Assembly (NCBI RefSeq): GCF_900104775.1 | Contig: NZ_FNSA01000003.1 | Coordinates: 3,162,001-3,226,000, forward strand | DNA: 64,000 nucleotides | Direction: 5' to 3' | Source: Tsukamurella tyrosinosolvens | GTDB taxonomy: Bacteria; Actinomycetota; Actinomycetes; Mycobacteriales; Mycobacteriaceae | Shown here: positions 34,627-42,054 of the stretch, one piece after another | How positions within the stretch are numbered: position 1 is the stretch's first letter | Layout of the letters: the number at the start of each line of letters is the position of its first letter | Position numbers and translations under genes: made by a program | The notes under the pieces: model-generated | Told to the model about the DNA's origin: nothing | The model's database searches: none | The model's input: only the letters and a program-made list of their open reading frames with translations

Positions 34627-34854
34627 ATACATGACCATCCGGCGCATCGCATCGCCTTCGGCGAGCGCCTCCGCGATCTGCGCCACGAGCGCGGATGGTC
34701 ATCCCAGGAAGCCTTCGCGCGCCACGTCGGGCTCGACCGTACCTACATCAGCGGCCTGGAACGATCACGCCGGAACCCCACCCTCGACGTCATCGTCAAG
34801 CTCGCCCACGCTCTCGACGTGAAGCCAGCCGACCTTCTCGCGACGATCGAGTGA
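34627..34854 (+). CDS. XRE-family HTH protein without a canonical start codon
   Basis: The open frame encodes FGERLRDLRHERGWSSQEAF and continues with HVGLDRTYISGLERSRRNP and a closing helix ending ADLLATIE, an almost complete single-domain XRE regulator of about 75 residues. In this frame a TAG at 34624-34626 is followed by ATA and then no ATG, GTG or TTG before the helix-turn-helix. An ATG at 34631 is in another frame. Translation would need a rare start such as ATA or ATC, or the 5' end carries a small indel and the gene is broken. The protein part is convincing. Confidence 0.6.
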   Translation: MHDHPAHRIAFGERLRDLRHERGWSSQEAFARHVGLDRTYISGLERSRRNPTLDVIVKLAHALDVKPADLLATIE

Positions 34855-34945
34855 TAGATGCGCGGATACCCGGACGGACCACATCAAGGGACCTCGCAAT
34901 CGCGCCACCCGCCAGATGATCCGTTGCCCGCGCTCGCGGAGTTGG

Positions 34946-35509
34946 TCAGCTCGTGCTCCTGGCCCATTTGGCCCGCGATCGCTCGATGACCTTGCGAGCT
35001 CCGCTGTGATTCATCCGCCAGCGGGCGACAGCCAGGCTGACGTCGTATTCGACTGCCGCAGCCTCATCGGTGGCGTTTGCTCGGGCGAGTCGGAAGGCTC
35101 CATCGGTGGGAATCAGCATCTCGCCGGACAGCCAGTCGGCTTCTGCTTCTTGATCGCCGCCGAGCCCACACCTCCTCTCGTCTGAGAGGGATACACCAAA
35201 CTGATGCTCAAGGACGACGTGGGCGAGTTCGTGACACATGGTGGTGCGCCTGCGGGCCAGCGGTTGAGCATCGTTCTCCAGGATGATCAAGCCTGTTCCG
35301 TGCGGGATTAACGCTCCCGATAGGACACTCCCGTCAGCCCTCAGAAAGTGGGAGCGGGCTTCACCTTCGAGGTCGCTGAGCTGGACGACTGGAATTCCGT
35401 ACTCCGCGGCGAACGCGTAGGGCTCGAAGGGCACGTGCGCATCGAGGCCGATTTCAGATCGTAGCTCCAGCGCGAGGCGTTTCGCCTCGGTCTTGAATCC
35501 TCGCCGCAC
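34946..35509 (-). CDS. capP: ImmA/IrrE-type metallopeptidase, CapP-like CBASS regulator
   Basis: 187 residues. The zinc-protease motif HELAH lies at 93-97 in MCHELAHVVLEHQF, and a third ligand is likely in EAEADWLSGEMLIP, as in COG2856 proteins. The start is GTG at 35509 with AAGGA upstream, three bases after the stop of the HTH gene. Pairs of an HTH repressor and such a peptidase (CapH and CapP) control some CBASS operons: the peptidase cleaves the repressor after DNA damage. The adjacency to this CBASS operon suggests the same role. The symbol is by analogy. Confidence 0.75.
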   Translation of the reverse strand: MRRGFKTEAKRLALELRSEIGLDAHVPFEPYAFAAEYGIPVVQLSDLEGEARSHFLRADGSVLSGALIPHGTGLIILENDAQPLARRRTTMCHELAHVVLEHQFGVSLSDERRCGLGGDQEAEADWLSGEMLIPTDGAFRLARANATDEAAAVEYDVSLAVARWRMNHSGARKVIERSRAKWARSTS

Positions 35510-35512
35510 AGG

Positions 35513-35881
35513 TCATCCTTGCGCTCGTGCACGTTCGACGGTTGCGCCGATCACTTGTTGCAGGTACTTGATGTCGGTCTCGCTGAGGTCCTTGCGTGCG
35601 CGCAAGAGCGGCGCAAGTTGGGCCATGAGGTCAGGTTCTCGGCCGTCATCGACGGTGCTTCGCCCCTCGTGCTCGAAAAAGTCTTCAGCGGGGAGCCGGA
35701 GCCACGCGATGATCGTGGCGAACCCGTCAGTGTCGGGTTTTAGGCCGTTACCGAGCCGCGAGAGCAGTGAAGGACTCACGCCGACCTCGCCCGCCAACGA
35801 GCGCCAAGAGAGTTGACGCTCCTGACGGGCGGCATCCAGCGCAGCGTAAAGCGCGGCCGTGTTGATCGTAGTCTTGGCCAT
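35513..35881 (-). CDS. capH: XRE-type repressor, CapH-like CBASS regulator
   Basis: 122 residues. The helix-turn-helix is LSWRSLAGEVGVSPSLLSRL (residues 24-43), followed by DGFATIIAWLRLPAEDFFE, and the C-terminus is a helical dimerisation-type region ending in IKYLQQVIGATVERARAQ. It precedes the metallopeptidase gene in the same transcript and is divergent from the CBASS operon. CapH represses CBASS in characterised systems. The inverted repeat at 35929-35950 is the likely operator. The symbol is by analogy of arrangement. Confidence 0.72.
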   Translation of the reverse strand: MAKTTINTAALYAALDAARQERQLSWRSLAGEVGVSPSLLSRLGNGLKPDTDGFATIIAWLRLPAEDFFEHEGRSTVDDGREPDLMAQLAPLLRARKDLSETDIKYLQQVIGATVERARAQG

Positions 35882-35928
35882 GACCCTAGTGTCTCACATC
35901 CGCAACGCCGAATCGACCTCGACGCAGA

Positions 35929-35950
35929 GTGTGTTAGAATTGAAACACAC
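35929..35950. promoter_or_regulatory. Inverted repeat over a probable CBASS promoter (candidate CapH operator)
   Basis: GTGTGTT and AACACAC form a perfect 7-bp inverted repeat with an eight-base spacer. It overlaps a TAGAAT -10-like element at 35935-35940 with TCGACC 16 bases upstream as a weak -35. It lies midway between the repressor gene and the small gene that starts at 35986. Binding by the CapH-like protein would block transcription to the right. Confidence 0.5.
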
Positions 35951-35985
35951 GACCGGATATGCAACACGTGAGGGGGGTGAGAGGT

Positions 35986-36105
35986 ATGGCAGGCAAGCGA
36001 GGACGCAGCGCGATCACCGGGCGATTCGTCAAGCAGTCCACGGTGAAGAGTCACCCGAAGACCACGACCAACGAGAGCACCGGCAAGCAGAGCAAGAAGA
36101 AGTAG
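35986..36105 (+). CDS. 39-residue basic protein preceding the CBASS genes
   Basis: The frame opens MAGKRGRSAITGRFVKQSTV and ends in ESTGKQSKKK, with about a quarter lysine and arginine. A GA/G-rich ribosome site lies directly upstream. It has no membrane segment and looks largely unstructured and nucleic-acid-binding. I recall similar short KRGR-TGRFV proteins in actinobacteria without known function. It would be the first gene of the CBASS transcript, separated from the CD-NTase gene by a strong hairpin. Confidence 0.65.
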   Translation: MAGKRGRSAITGRFVKQSTVKSHPKTTTNESTGKQSKKK

Positions 36106-36108
36106 GCC

Positions 36109-36152
36109 GCCTGCCGCACACCAGCTCAAGTTGTCGGTGGTGTGCGGCAGGC
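36109..36152 (+). terminator. 15-bp perfect hairpin between the small basic gene and the CD-NTase gene
   Basis: GCCTGCCGCACACCA at 36109-36123 pairs without mismatch with TGGTGTGCGGCAGGC at 36138-36152 around a 14-base loop. No T-run follows, so it may terminate weakly, attenuate, or act as an RNA-processing or protein-binding element. It ends 43 bases before the CD-NTase start. Confidence 0.6.
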
Positions 36153-36195
36153 TCAGAGCCACTCATGTGTAACCACAACGAGATCGGAGGGCCCG

Positions 36196-37203
36196 ATGGC
36201 TCACCTCAGACAGCAGTTCAAGGATGCGCTGAGCTCTATCGAGCCCGGCGACGACAAAGTCAATGCCCCCGAAGCGCATCGGCTAGTGCGCGACGCACTC
36301 GAAGCCGACGCGAAGCTCGCCGAGTACGGCGTGAATCCCGTGCTGATCGGCTCCTACAAGCGCAACGTATCCATCAAGCGCGTCAAGGACGTCGACGTGT
36401 TCGTGCGACTCCCGGATGTCCCTAGCGATGTCACATCGAAGGACATCCTCGACCGGTTCTTCGCCGTGCTTCATGCCGAGTTCGGCACGGACCCCGATGG
36501 GCATCGCAGGACAAAGCGCCAGGACCGAAGCCTTCAGGTGTCGTTCCCCGAGTACGACCTATATGTCGATGCCGTCCCTGCGCGTCCGCACTGGGACGGA
36601 GACACTTGGGAGATCCCGCAGAAGGGTGACATGGACACATGGGTGCGTACTAATCCCGAGACCCTGACCTCCCTGTCGAGCGAGATGAACGCAGCCCACG
36701 ACGCCTACTACGTCCCGACGGTCAAGCTGTTGCGTCAGACCCGCCGCTCCCTCCTCGGCGCGAAGAAGCCAGGCGGGTTCTTCATCGAGGTGGCGACATA
36801 TCAAGCGTTCGCCTCCGGTCTGGTGTCGGGCAACGATCACGTCGAGTACTACGTGTCCGCTCTCGAAGAGGTCAGCCAGACTATCGACGGCTTCGTCAGC
36901 TACGGCATCGGCGTGAATGACCCCACCTTGGCTGGGCACACGATCAGCATCCGCGCAACCAGCGAAGAGCTCGATGCGGCCCGGACCCGCTTCGCTGACG
37001 CCGCGGAGTCTGCGCGCGGTGCGCTCAAGGAGGAGGATGAGGGCAAGGCGGCGCTGATCTTTCAGGAGCTGTTGGGCGAGAACGGAGATGGCGAGAGGGT
37101 GTTCCAGATGCCGCGTGGATTCAACGATGATGGCTCGAAGCGCGTGTCGGCGATTTCGGCGGGGGCGCGGGTGGTCCCGGCAGGAACGAGGACTTTCGGG
37201 TGA
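36196..37203 (+). CDS. CBASS CD-NTase (cGAS/DncV-like nucleotidyltransferase)
   Basis: 335 residues. The nucleotidyltransferase core has IGSYKRNVSIKRVKDVDVFV: G52-S53 and the metal-binding D65 and D67, with a third aspartate probably D125 in LYVDAVPA. A helical C-terminal domain follows. On phage infection it would make a cyclic oligonucleotide from NTPs. The protein ends in TRTFG; in type II CBASS the terminal glycine or alanine is the residue that Cap2 conjugates to targets. GGAGG precedes the ATG at 36196, and the stop overlaps the Cap2 start. Confidence 0.9.
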   Translation: MAHLRQQFKDALSSIEPGDDKVNAPEAHRLVRDALEADAKLAEYGVNPVLIGSYKRNVSIKRVKDVDVFVRLPDVPSDVTSKDILDRFFAVLHAEFGTDPDGHRRTKRQDRSLQVSFPEYDLYVDAVPARPHWDGDTWEIPQKGDMDTWVRTNPETLTSLSSEMNAAHDAYYVPTVKLLRQTRRSLLGAKKPGGFFIEVATYQAFASGLVSGNDHVEYYVSALEEVSQTIDGFVSYGIGVNDPTLAGHTISIRATSEELDAARTRFADAAESARGALKEEDEGKAALIFQELLGENGDGERVFQMPRGFNDDGSKRVSAISAGARVVPAGTRTFG

Positions 37204-38666
37204 CTGCTGCCGCGTACGACGACTACGTCGGCTACTCGCGCCAGCACTTCGAGGAAGGCTTGATCCGCGCGGGCTTCATCGAAAGCGACGATGGCTGGCG
37301 GGGGCCCATCACCCATTCCGGGAAGACCACCGACGTGCTGATCACGCTGCGGTCTCGGTTCCCGTTCCAACCGCCCCGCGTCACCCCGGTAAGCCCTGAT
37401 GCCGTCGCATGGTCCTGGCACCGAGAATTGGACGGTTCGCTCTGTCTGGTCGCAGAGGACGATCACGACGGCTTGTGGTGGGCGGAAGCGCCTGCGTTCC
37501 TAGAGCACGTCGCCGCCTGGTTCGACCAAGCGGACTCCGGATGGCCAGGCGACCGCCCCGACCTCGATCTCGACCGCTACTTCGAACCGTCTGAGGATGA
37601 ACGGCTGTACCTCTACGACGACCTGACCCAGTTCCGCGGCCGGTTCGTTCAGTTCCGGCCGGCGCGGAACAACACGATGCGGATCGCTGGCGGCACCAAG
37701 CCGACGAAGTACTCGAAGCCCACCAAAGTTCGCTTGGGATATCTCGCCGACCTCGGCGACGTAGACGTACCACCAAGAACATGGGACGACATATCCGTTC
37801 GCATCAAACCCACCGTCGACCTGGACCGTAAGATTCGCAACCACTCGATCACCATCCTGGTACTGACCTACCGTCGTGGCTTGCACGACGGCGCGATCAC
37901 GCTCGAAGTCTGGCCGACCGTCGGCGGCAGCATCGCCGCCAGACGCCTGCGCTCAGGAGCCGACACCGACACCGCCAGAGCTGCGCGTGCGGGCCTTCTC
38001 GCCCCCGAACTCCTCAGATGCCGCGTGGCCATCATCGGCGTCGGAGCCCTCGGCTCATTCGTCGCCGACATGCTCGTGCGTTCCGGTATCCGTCATCTCA
38101 CGCTCATCGACGGCGACGTCGTCATGCCAGGGAACCTCGTCCGTCACCTCGTCGGCCGCGAATCCATAGGACTGTCGAAGGTCAACGCAGTCAAGCAGCA
38201 CTTGGTTACACGCGGCGACATCGCAGCCACAGACATCACACCGATGAACGAAACGCTCACCACGGGCGGCAAAGCCGCCGATCTTCTCAATAGCCATGAT
38301 CTCGTGGTCAACGCCACCGCTGACTTCGCCACCACCGCACTCCTCCACGTCACTGCGCAGACACTCTCCAAGCGGATCCTCTCGGCGACGATCCAAGGCG
38401 ACGGCGCAAGCTACCGAATCGATCTGCTGCCGCCGATCGATGGGGCGGACCCACTGCCTCGGACCGCCGTTAGCGCGCATCAGTTCGTGCCAGAGGTGTT
38501 CGACGCCGGCTGTGGCAGCCCGGTCTCCCCTACCCCGCCATACGCAGTCGTCGAGGCGGCCGCAGCGACAGTCCGCCACGCGATCGGACTACTCGTCGGT
38601 CGACCAGTCCACGTCGCCGGAGAAATGCGAGAACTCTCAATCAGCGCCGTAAGGAGGCCCCAGTGA
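37200..38666 (+). CDS. cap2: CBASS Cap2: E2-E1 ubiquitin-conjugation-like fusion
   Basis: 488 residues. The N-terminal E2-like domain has a candidate active cysteine C82 in ELDGSLCLVAEDD. The E1/ThiF domain has the nucleotide motif VAIIGVGALGSFVAD (about 276-290), LIDGDVVMPGNLVRH, and a catalytic cysteine C438 in DAGCGSPVSPTPP. Cap2 links the CD-NTase C-terminus to a target and primes the enzyme. GTG start and GTGA overlaps at both ends couple it to the CD-NTase and the next gene. Confidence 0.9.
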   Translation: MTAAAYDDYVGYSRQHFEEGLIRAGFIESDDGWRGPITHSGKTTDVLITLRSRFPFQPPRVTPVSPDAVAWSWHRELDGSLCLVAEDDHDGLWWAEAPAFLEHVAAWFDQADSGWPGDRPDLDLDRYFEPSEDERLYLYDDLTQFRGRFVQFRPARNNTMRIAGGTKPTKYSKPTKVRLGYLADLGDVDVPPRTWDDISVRIKPTVDLDRKIRNHSITILVLTYRRGLHDGAITLEVWPTVGGSIAARRLRSGADTDTARAARAGLLAPELLRCRVAIIGVGALGSFVADMLVRSGIRHLTLIDGDVVMPGNLVRHLVGRESIGLSKVNAVKQHLVTRGDIAATDITPMNETLTTGGKAADLLNSHDLVVNATADFATTALLHVTAQTLSKRILSATIQGDGASYRIDLLPPIDGADPLPRTAVSAHQFVPEVFDAGCGSPVSPTPPYAVVEAAAATVRHAIGLLVGRPVHVAGEMRELSISAVRRPQ

Positions 38667-40483
38667 CTCGGCCATCGCCGAACATCGACGTGCATGCAGA
38701 AGCCCAGCAGGCCATCGCATCCGAGACCGCGAGACGCCTCCCTCTGGAGGCTGGCGGCATCCTCCTCGGATACCGAGAAGACAGCAACGTAATAGTCACC
38801 CATGCCTTGGCCATCGGCAGTGCCAAGGCAACAACAGACAGGTATGTTCGCGACGACGCCCGCGCGAATGCGCTCCTCAAGGAATTCCTCGCACCACGAG
38901 CAGCCGATGACCCGATCGGGTACGTCGGCGAATGGCACAGTCATCCCATTCCATCCGCCCCCAGTCCGATCGACATCGCTGCCATCCGCGCCGCCGCCAA
39001 AGGCAGCGATGGCCCACTTGCAATGCTCGTCTACTCGCCTGGCGCTACCGGCGAGTTCCGCGGTCTCATTGCCCGACGCACACGATTTGGCCGTACTGCG
39101 ACGCGCACAGCGTCGGTCTCAGTCCCGCCGTCGCGGTTCAAGCCACTAGGTCCACTGCCATCCGGCGCTGTGCGAGGCGACGGCCCCGTCTTCATCTCCT
39201 ACCGCCAATCGGACGGGACCCCACAAGCAGAGTCCCTGGAGAATCTGCTCCGCGCCGCCGGCCTCGTAGTATGGCGCGATCGCATCGACCTCCGACCAGG
39301 GACAACCACCGATCGCCTCGAACAGGCCCTGACCGCCGGGCTCTCAGCAGCCGTTCTCCTCGTAACACCGGATATCGTCGACAGCATCATCGTCCGCGAG
39401 CGCGAATTGCCCCGGCTACTCCAGCTCGATCGTGATCCAGCTTTCGGCCTGTGCATCGCCAACGCTGTCGCTCGAGGAAACAACTCGAAATGCGACTACG
39501 ACGCTCCGGACCGGCTCCTCAGGCTTGCGCCAGCCCGCACTCTGGCCGACAAGAAACAGGCCAACATGCTAGAACAGGCGGGCCAAATCGAGATTGTGCG
39601 CGATCTCCTCATGCACCGCATCGAGCGACGAAAGCCCGCAATCCACGCCGACGGCCGGGACTTCACGATTCGTGTACAGAGCCGCCCAGTCGCGTTCGCG
39701 AGCGATGCCGATGAGTCGGACCTGCACCTCCGAATCAAGCCGCCCGACACCGGCCGACTCCCCTCCCCCGAAGGACTCGAATACCTGCGACGAACACTCC
39801 CGTTGACCAGTGATGCCGTTTACGCGGCAAACTCACCGCGCGTCCGCATCTCGGGTGGCGCTCACCTATCAGTCGGACTCGCCCTGGGGGCCGCGCTACC
39901 GGAGACCAAGTTGGGCAACCTCGTGGTGGTGGATGTCCAGGGCAAAACCTGGGAAGCCACTGTCCCCGAAGACGACCCGAACATCACACGGCTCAGGACC
40001 GAGATGGTCCCCCCTGGACATGGTCGAGGTGCAGGGAAACCAGATAGGGTCGCGGTCTTTGTCACCCTGACACCGGAGCCGGATCGCACAGTGTTCGACC
40101 GGCTTGTAAGTGACGACGGCGAGGGATTCTCCGAAGTGGAGATTCTCTCACTTGAGGGGTCCGAGCGCATCGACCCACGCGAGGCAGCTCGTCTCAGCAT
40201 CAACATCGCGCAACGAATCCGGCAACTGTCAGCCCGCCACGGACGTGCCGAGGTAAACCTCGCCTTCCACGGACCGTTCACGATGGCCGTACTCCTCGGT
40301 CGCCACCTGAACACCCTCCGAACCGTTGTCTACGAATTGGACGGCGACATATCGCGCGGACCGTCGTACAAGCCGATGATCGCCCTCGAACCAGGCACGA
40401 CGGTCGGACCGATCACTGACGTGCTCGCGAGACGCGATTCACCGGCCGAACGGCTCTCGGCCCCGAACGAAGACGCGAGCTGA
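38663..40483 (+). CDS. JAB/Cap3-TIR-SAVED fusion: deconjugating peptidase joined to CBASS effector
   Basis: 606 residues in one uninterrupted frame. Residues 1-145 are a JAB/JAMM isopeptidase (Cap3-like): E29 in LPLEAGGILLGY, H92 and H94 in GEWHSHP, S101 and D104 in SPIDI. Residues ~175-330 form a TIR domain: VFISYRQSDGTPQAESLENL, GLVVWRDRIDLRPG, and a glutamate in SIIVRERELPRL for NAD+ cleavage. Residues ~390-590 form a SAVED sensor: GGAHLSVGLALGAALPE, VFVTLTPEPD, FHGPFTMAVLLGRHLNTLR. SAVED would bind the cyclic nucleotide, TIR would destroy NAD+, and JAB would reverse Cap2 conjugation. Cap3 and effector are normally separate proteins. Confidence 0.85.
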   Translation: MTRPSPNIDVHAEAQQAIASETARRLPLEAGGILLGYREDSNVIVTHALAIGSAKATTDRYVRDDARANALLKEFLAPRAADDPIGYVGEWHSHPIPSAPSPIDIAAIRAAAKGSDGPLAMLVYSPGATGEFRGLIARRTRFGRTATRTASVSVPPSRFKPLGPLPSGAVRGDGPVFISYRQSDGTPQAESLENLLRAAGLVVWRDRIDLRPGTTTDRLEQALTAGLSAAVLLVTPDIVDSIIVRERELPRLLQLDRDPAFGLCIANAVARGNNSKCDYDAPDRLLRLAPARTLADKKQANMLEQAGQIEIVRDLLMHRIERRKPAIHADGRDFTIRVQSRPVAFASDADESDLHLRIKPPDTGRLPSPEGLEYLRRTLPLTSDAVYAANSPRVRISGGAHLSVGLALGAALPETKLGNLVVVDVQGKTWEATVPEDDPNITRLRTEMVPPGHGRGAGKPDRVAVFVTLTPEPDRTVFDRLVSDDGEGFSEVEILSLEGSERIDPREAARLSINIAQRIRQLSARHGRAEVNLAFHGPFTMAVLLGRHLNTLRTVVYELDGDISRGPSYKPMIALEPGTTVGPITDVLARRDSPAERLSAPNEDAS

Positions 40484-40535
40484 TAGTTCTCGTTCATCAC
40501 CGTCCGGATGGACCAAACACGATGAGGAGGTGATC

Positions 40536-40717
40536 ATGCACGCGATCAGCGCCAGAGAGGCCGGCAGGATGCTGCCCTCGCTCATCGATCTTGTGGTCGA
40601 CGACCGCGACGCTGTCGAGATCGTCTATGACGGGGCAACGTCACGCTCCTGCCCCAGGCCCCGGGACGGCTCCTCCACGCTTACAACCGCGCCCGCCCGC
40701 GACACAAAAGAATCTGA
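40536..40717 (+). pseudogene. Phd/YefM-like antitoxin gene with a one-base frameshift
   Basis: ATG at 40536 with AGGAGG upstream opens MHAISAREAGRMLPSLIDL and reads to AVEIVYDG, the shape of a Phd/YefM antitoxin. At the G run 40632-40635 the coding sense moves to another frame, which continues GNVTLLPQAPGRLLHAYNRA to a stop at 40717. Adding one G would join the two into a 60-residue protein. It is either a sequencing indel or real decay. No matching toxin gene was recognised beside it. Confidence 0.5.
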
Positions 40718-40720
40718 GAT

Positions 40721-41020
40721 ATGGACGACCATGTGGTCACGCCGACGAGCGCGATGACACCGGAGAACTGGGCAGCCGTCATCACAAGGAGACCGGGCAT
40801 GTACCTCGGTGCGGTCTCGTTCGAGCGAGCCGTTGGCTCCATCCGCGGCCTCGAGCACCCGCTGGTCGCCCGGTGCCTGACCCAGGACGACGTCTTGGCA
40901 CTGCCGACGAGCCAGCACGCCGAGCTGCTGGTCCAGGGCGACGTCGCTGACGCCGAGGCGACCAGGAGGCTCGAGCCGCTGCTCGTTGAGCTGTTCGTAG
41001 CACTCGACGAAGAACAATGA
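40721..41020 (+). CDS. Hypothetical island protein
   Basis: 99 residues, starting three bases after the antitoxin-like frame ends. It contains NWAAVITRRPGMYLGAVSFE and an acidic C-terminus (LVELFVALDEEQ). It is soluble, with no motif I recognise. The position behind an antitoxin-like gene could suggest a toxin, but nothing in the sequence supports that. Confidence 0.5.
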   Translation: MDDHVVTPTSAMTPENWAAVITRRPGMYLGAVSFERAVGSIRGLEHPLVARCLTQDDVLALPTSQHAELLVQGDVADAEATRRLEPLLVELFVALDEEQ

Positions 41021-41029
41021 CGATGCCCC

Positions 41030-41320
41030 TTACGCGCCCTCGCTATCACTGACGAGTTGGTCGGCCGCGCCCCTGATCCTCGCCGCGAGCGTGACCGGGT
41101 CATCACCATCGAGGATTTTGACGGTGCGCTCGCGGCCGTCGGGCAACGCAACGAGCACGGAGATCTCGGGTTTCCGATAGTCGACGTCCTGGAGGACCGT
41201 GACGCGGCACGGGTAGCTCGCAGGCATTACCAGGTGCTCGACGGCGAGGATCGCGAGGTTCTTCGGATGGCGCTGGCCCTCGGGCAGGGCGTCCCACCGC
41301 AACGATGCATCTTCGGTCAC
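41030..41320 (-). CDS. Hypothetical island protein
   Basis: 96 residues from GTG at 41320, with AGGAAGG about eight bases upstream; a longer frame upstream runs into the IS3 remnant. It contains HPKNLAILAVEHLVMPASYP and ISVLVALPDGRERTVKILDG, an alpha/beta-type small fold. It is convergent with the preceding gene. No family was recognised. Confidence 0.5.
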   Translation of the reverse strand: MTEDASLRWDALPEGQRHPKNLAILAVEHLVMPASYPCRVTVLQDVDYRKPEISVLVALPDGRERTVKILDGDDPVTLAARIRGAADQLVSDSEGA

Positions 41321-41342
41321 GTCGGCCCCTTCCTGCGTAGAG

Positions 41343-41573
41343 AGCATTCGGTGGGGTTGGCGTGCGGTCGGGCTCTCCCGCTCCACCTTCCGTCGCACGA
41401 AAGTCGCTGACACGCTGCAGGATCCGGATGCGGAGCTGCGGGGCTGGCTGCGTGACTATGCGGTCAAGAATCCGTGTCACGGGTCCCGGCGGGCGTGGGC
41501 AGCACTGCGGCACGATGCGGGCCTTGGACGGCTCGTTGTCGAGGCGTCCAAGGCCCTCAGCGATTCAACGTAG
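41343..41573 (+). pseudogene. IS3-family transposase OrfB fragment
   Basis: In one plus-strand frame the sequence reads VGLSRSTFRRTKVADTL, then LRGWLRDYAVKNPCHGSRRA and WAALRHDAG, matching the N-terminal helix-turn-helix part of IS3-group OrfB transposases. There is no start and the DDE catalytic domain is missing; the frame ends in unrelated codons and a stop at 41573. It is a remnant showing earlier insertion and deletion in the island. Confidence 0.65.
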
Positions 41574-42054
41574 ACCCCACAAACGCATCCCGTCGGGCTT
41601 CCTTAACGCTATTGGTTCACGGACAGAGCTCGGCCTGGCAGAGCTACGCCCGCGCCCTTCCGGACCTCCCGGACCTTGGTGATCTCACCGGCAGCCAGGT
41701 GCGCACCTCCAGTGCGCCAAAGAAGTGGACCTGATGTACCACTCTGCGAAGAAGACTGAGATATTCGACAGGATCGCTTTGGGTTCGAAAACCACAGGGC
41801 CACAAAGACAACGGTTGTTCGATTGGTGCCGAGAATGGCTCACTTGACTGGGCCCATGATCTTCGCATGCAACGAAGCGCTGGCACGGTTTGGCGGCAGG
41901 GCGAGACGCGTGATCGAGGGCGGTAACCCGGAAACGTGGATGCGGGTCGGCGGATGATGTTCTCAGCTGCTGCCCTCAGTCGAGACGGTTACGCATGTCA
42001 CCGCAGGGGTGCGGCGCGTCCGGGCTACGGTCTCTGATCATGGAGGAGTTCACC
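41574..42054. other. Island stretch without a recognised gene
   Basis: About 480 bases between the IS3 remnant and the HNH gene. Open frames here are short and lack ribosome sites and coding-like composition. It may be further debris of the deleted insertion sequence. Confidence 0.5.

Noticed and set aside
40721-41020. Toxin partner of the antitoxin-like gene
   Set aside because: The 99-residue product has no feature of a known toxin family; adjacency alone is not enough.
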